A stretch of DNA of 6,390 nucleotides from assembly GCA_964444865.1 (NCBI GenBank), contig CAYUJE010000352.1, forward strand, positions 1-6,390, written 5' to 3'. The position numbers and the translations under genes are program-made. Positions 6,217-6,390 of the stretch are shown in pieces. This DNA is from SXOA01 sp964444865. Lineage in GTDB: Bacteria > Planctomycetota > Planctomycetia > Pirellulales > Pirellulaceae. A model generated the notes under the pieces. The model had not been told where the DNA came from. It made no database searches and worked only from the letters and a program-made list of their open reading frames with translations. Position 1 is the stretch's first letter. Each line of letters starts with the position of its first letter.

Positions 6217-6249
6217 TCTTTTGTTCACTATAAACAAAAGATTCTTTTT
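6217..6249 (+). repeat. 9-bp AT-rich inverted repeat followed by a T-run
   Basis: TCTTTTGTT (6217-6225), loop CACTATA, and AACAAAAGA (6233-6241) form a perfect stem followed by TTCTTTTT (6242-6249). On the plus strand this has the shape of an intrinsic terminator, but the stem is AT-rich and no plus-strand gene ends nearby. A protein-binding palindrome downstream of the recombinase gene is an alternative. Confidence 0.4.
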
Positions 6250-6257
6250 CGCTTGGC
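6245..6257 (+). repeat. 13-bp direct repeat, right copy (TTTTTCGCTTGGC)
   Basis: This is an exact second copy of the sequence at 5815-5827, in the same orientation. It lies 21 bp beyond the 3' end of the recombinase gene and runs directly out of the T-run after the AT-rich inverted repeat. Confidence 0.5.
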
Positions 6258-6267
6258 GCGGAGCAAA

Positions 6268-6300
6268 TGGCCTGGAGTCAGCCCGGCAACAGGCAGGCCA
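6268..6300 (-). terminator. Inverted repeat spanning the recombinase stop codon
   Basis: TGGCCTG (6268-6274) and CAGGCCA (6294-6300) are perfect 7-bp complements separated by 19 nt. The stem encloses the TGA at 6278-6280. On the minus strand it is followed by only TTTGC. It could act as a weak terminator or an mRNA 3'-end structure. Confidence 0.25.
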
Positions 6301-6390
6301 AGGGGCTACGGACTCTCGTGGCGGCCTTCTCCATAACATGGGTATAGATCATCGTCGTCCTGACGTCGTTATGGCCCAGCAACTCCTGCA
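6278..6390 (-). CDS. Tyrosine recombinase, integron-integrase-like C-terminus (partial, 5' end outside window)
   Basis: On the minus strand the window's right edge encodes the last 36 complete codons of a site-specific recombinase, ending at TGA 6278-6280. The peptide begins QELLGHNDVRTTMIYTH and ends in RVRSPLACLLPG. LLGH supplies the conserved box II His (6371-6373), and the catalytic nucleophile is the Tyr of TMIYTH (codon 6344-6346). This is the standard active-site end of phage-integrase-family enzymes, which cut and rejoin DNA through a phosphotyrosine link. The YTHV followed about 10 residues later by VRSPL is characteristic of integron integrases and their close relatives, in contrast to XerC/XerD. 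The IntI-specific insertion and the other catalytic residues (Arg, Lys, His, Arg) lie beyond the window, so IntI identity is likely but unproven. The gene would start to the right, where attI and cassettes usually lie; the 3' flank is the gene-free stretch. Confidence 0.82.
   Translation of the reverse strand, partial: QELLGHNDVRTTMIYTHVMEKAATRVRSPLACLLPG

Larger units (their letters stand above)
5686..6277. other. 592-bp stretch without a supported gene, between pstB and the recombinase
   Basis: No reading frame here shows family character. The longest sense frame that begins in it (5886-6110, 74 codons) is low in structure and rich in codons expected by chance. The stretch holds a triple-hairpin palindromic element (5704-5769) and an eight-T run (5812-5819). 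It also has a cluster of GATTC pentamers (5793-6244), a 13-bp direct repeat (5815-5827 and 6245-6257), a 10-bp tandem duplication (5 to 10 bases around 6105-6123), and two inverted repeats (6178-6209, 6217-6241). Its central part (about 5880-5960) is visibly richer in A and T than the genes. No tRNA-like or convincing attC-like structure was found by eye. Confidence 0.6.

Noticed and set aside
6210..6226. GAACA...TGTTC as a possible LexA operator beside the recombinase
   Set aside because: The half-sites are separated by 8 bp rather than the 4 bp of the GAAC-N4-GTTC box, and they lie at the 3' end of the recombinase gene, not at its promoter.
6121..6277. Possible integron attC site after the recombinase
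   Set aside because: No properly placed GTTRRRY and RYYYAAC pair was found around the inverted repeats. A covariance search would be needed to settle this.

Overview
The window looks like chromosomal DNA from a planctomycete, probably of the Pirellulales type. This is inferred from gene content: an Hsp70-like protein with the DnaK-related C-terminal domain, a short zinc-ribbon membrane protein, a Tat-exported TIM-barrel sugar isomerase/epimerase, a stand-alone FlhA cytoplasmic domain, moderately GC-rich coding sequence, and few clear Shine-Dalgarno sites. No rRNA or tRNA is present, so the assignment rests on protein character alone.

Layout. Positions 1-579 (+) hold the C-terminal part of an Hsp70/DnaK-related protein that enters from the left. 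It converges on, and overlaps by 4 bp, a minus-strand zinc-ribbon/four-helix membrane protein (576-1163). Next on the minus strand is a class I SAM methyltransferase (1227-1955), coupled through a TAATG stop/start overlap to the gene before it (1955-3496). That gene encodes an unusual protein: an N-terminal small beta-barrel (Sm-like) region followed by the cytoplasmic half of FlhA/SctV (FHIPEP) with no export-channel membrane domain. Upstream of it, also on the minus strand, is a Tat-signal sugar phosphate isomerase/epimerase (3623-4540). Two hairpins separate these two genes.

A 215-bp divergent intergenic region (4541-4755) contains Pho-box-like direct repeats and a small palindrome next to pstB (4756-5685, +). 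PstB is the ATPase of the high-affinity phosphate importer, and here it has no pstS, pstC, pstA or phoU beside it.

From 5686 to 6277 no gene is supported. This stretch starts with a triple-hairpin palindromic element directly behind pstB. It continues into somewhat more AT-rich DNA with a marked cluster of GATTC pentamers, a 13-bp direct repeat and several inverted repeats. The right edge (6278-6390, minus) carries the last 36-37 codons of a tyrosine recombinase. Its ending, with the catalytic Tyr in a TMIYTH motif and a terminal VRSPL motif, resembles integron integrases.

How the genes fit together. The most likely functional pair is the soluble FlhA-like protein and its coupled methyltransferase. 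The isomerase may be an independent exported catabolic enzyme, and PstB must work with permease subunits encoded elsewhere. The most interesting objects are the FlhA_C-only fusion with its coupled methyltransferase, and the non-coding stretch next to the integron-type recombinase.
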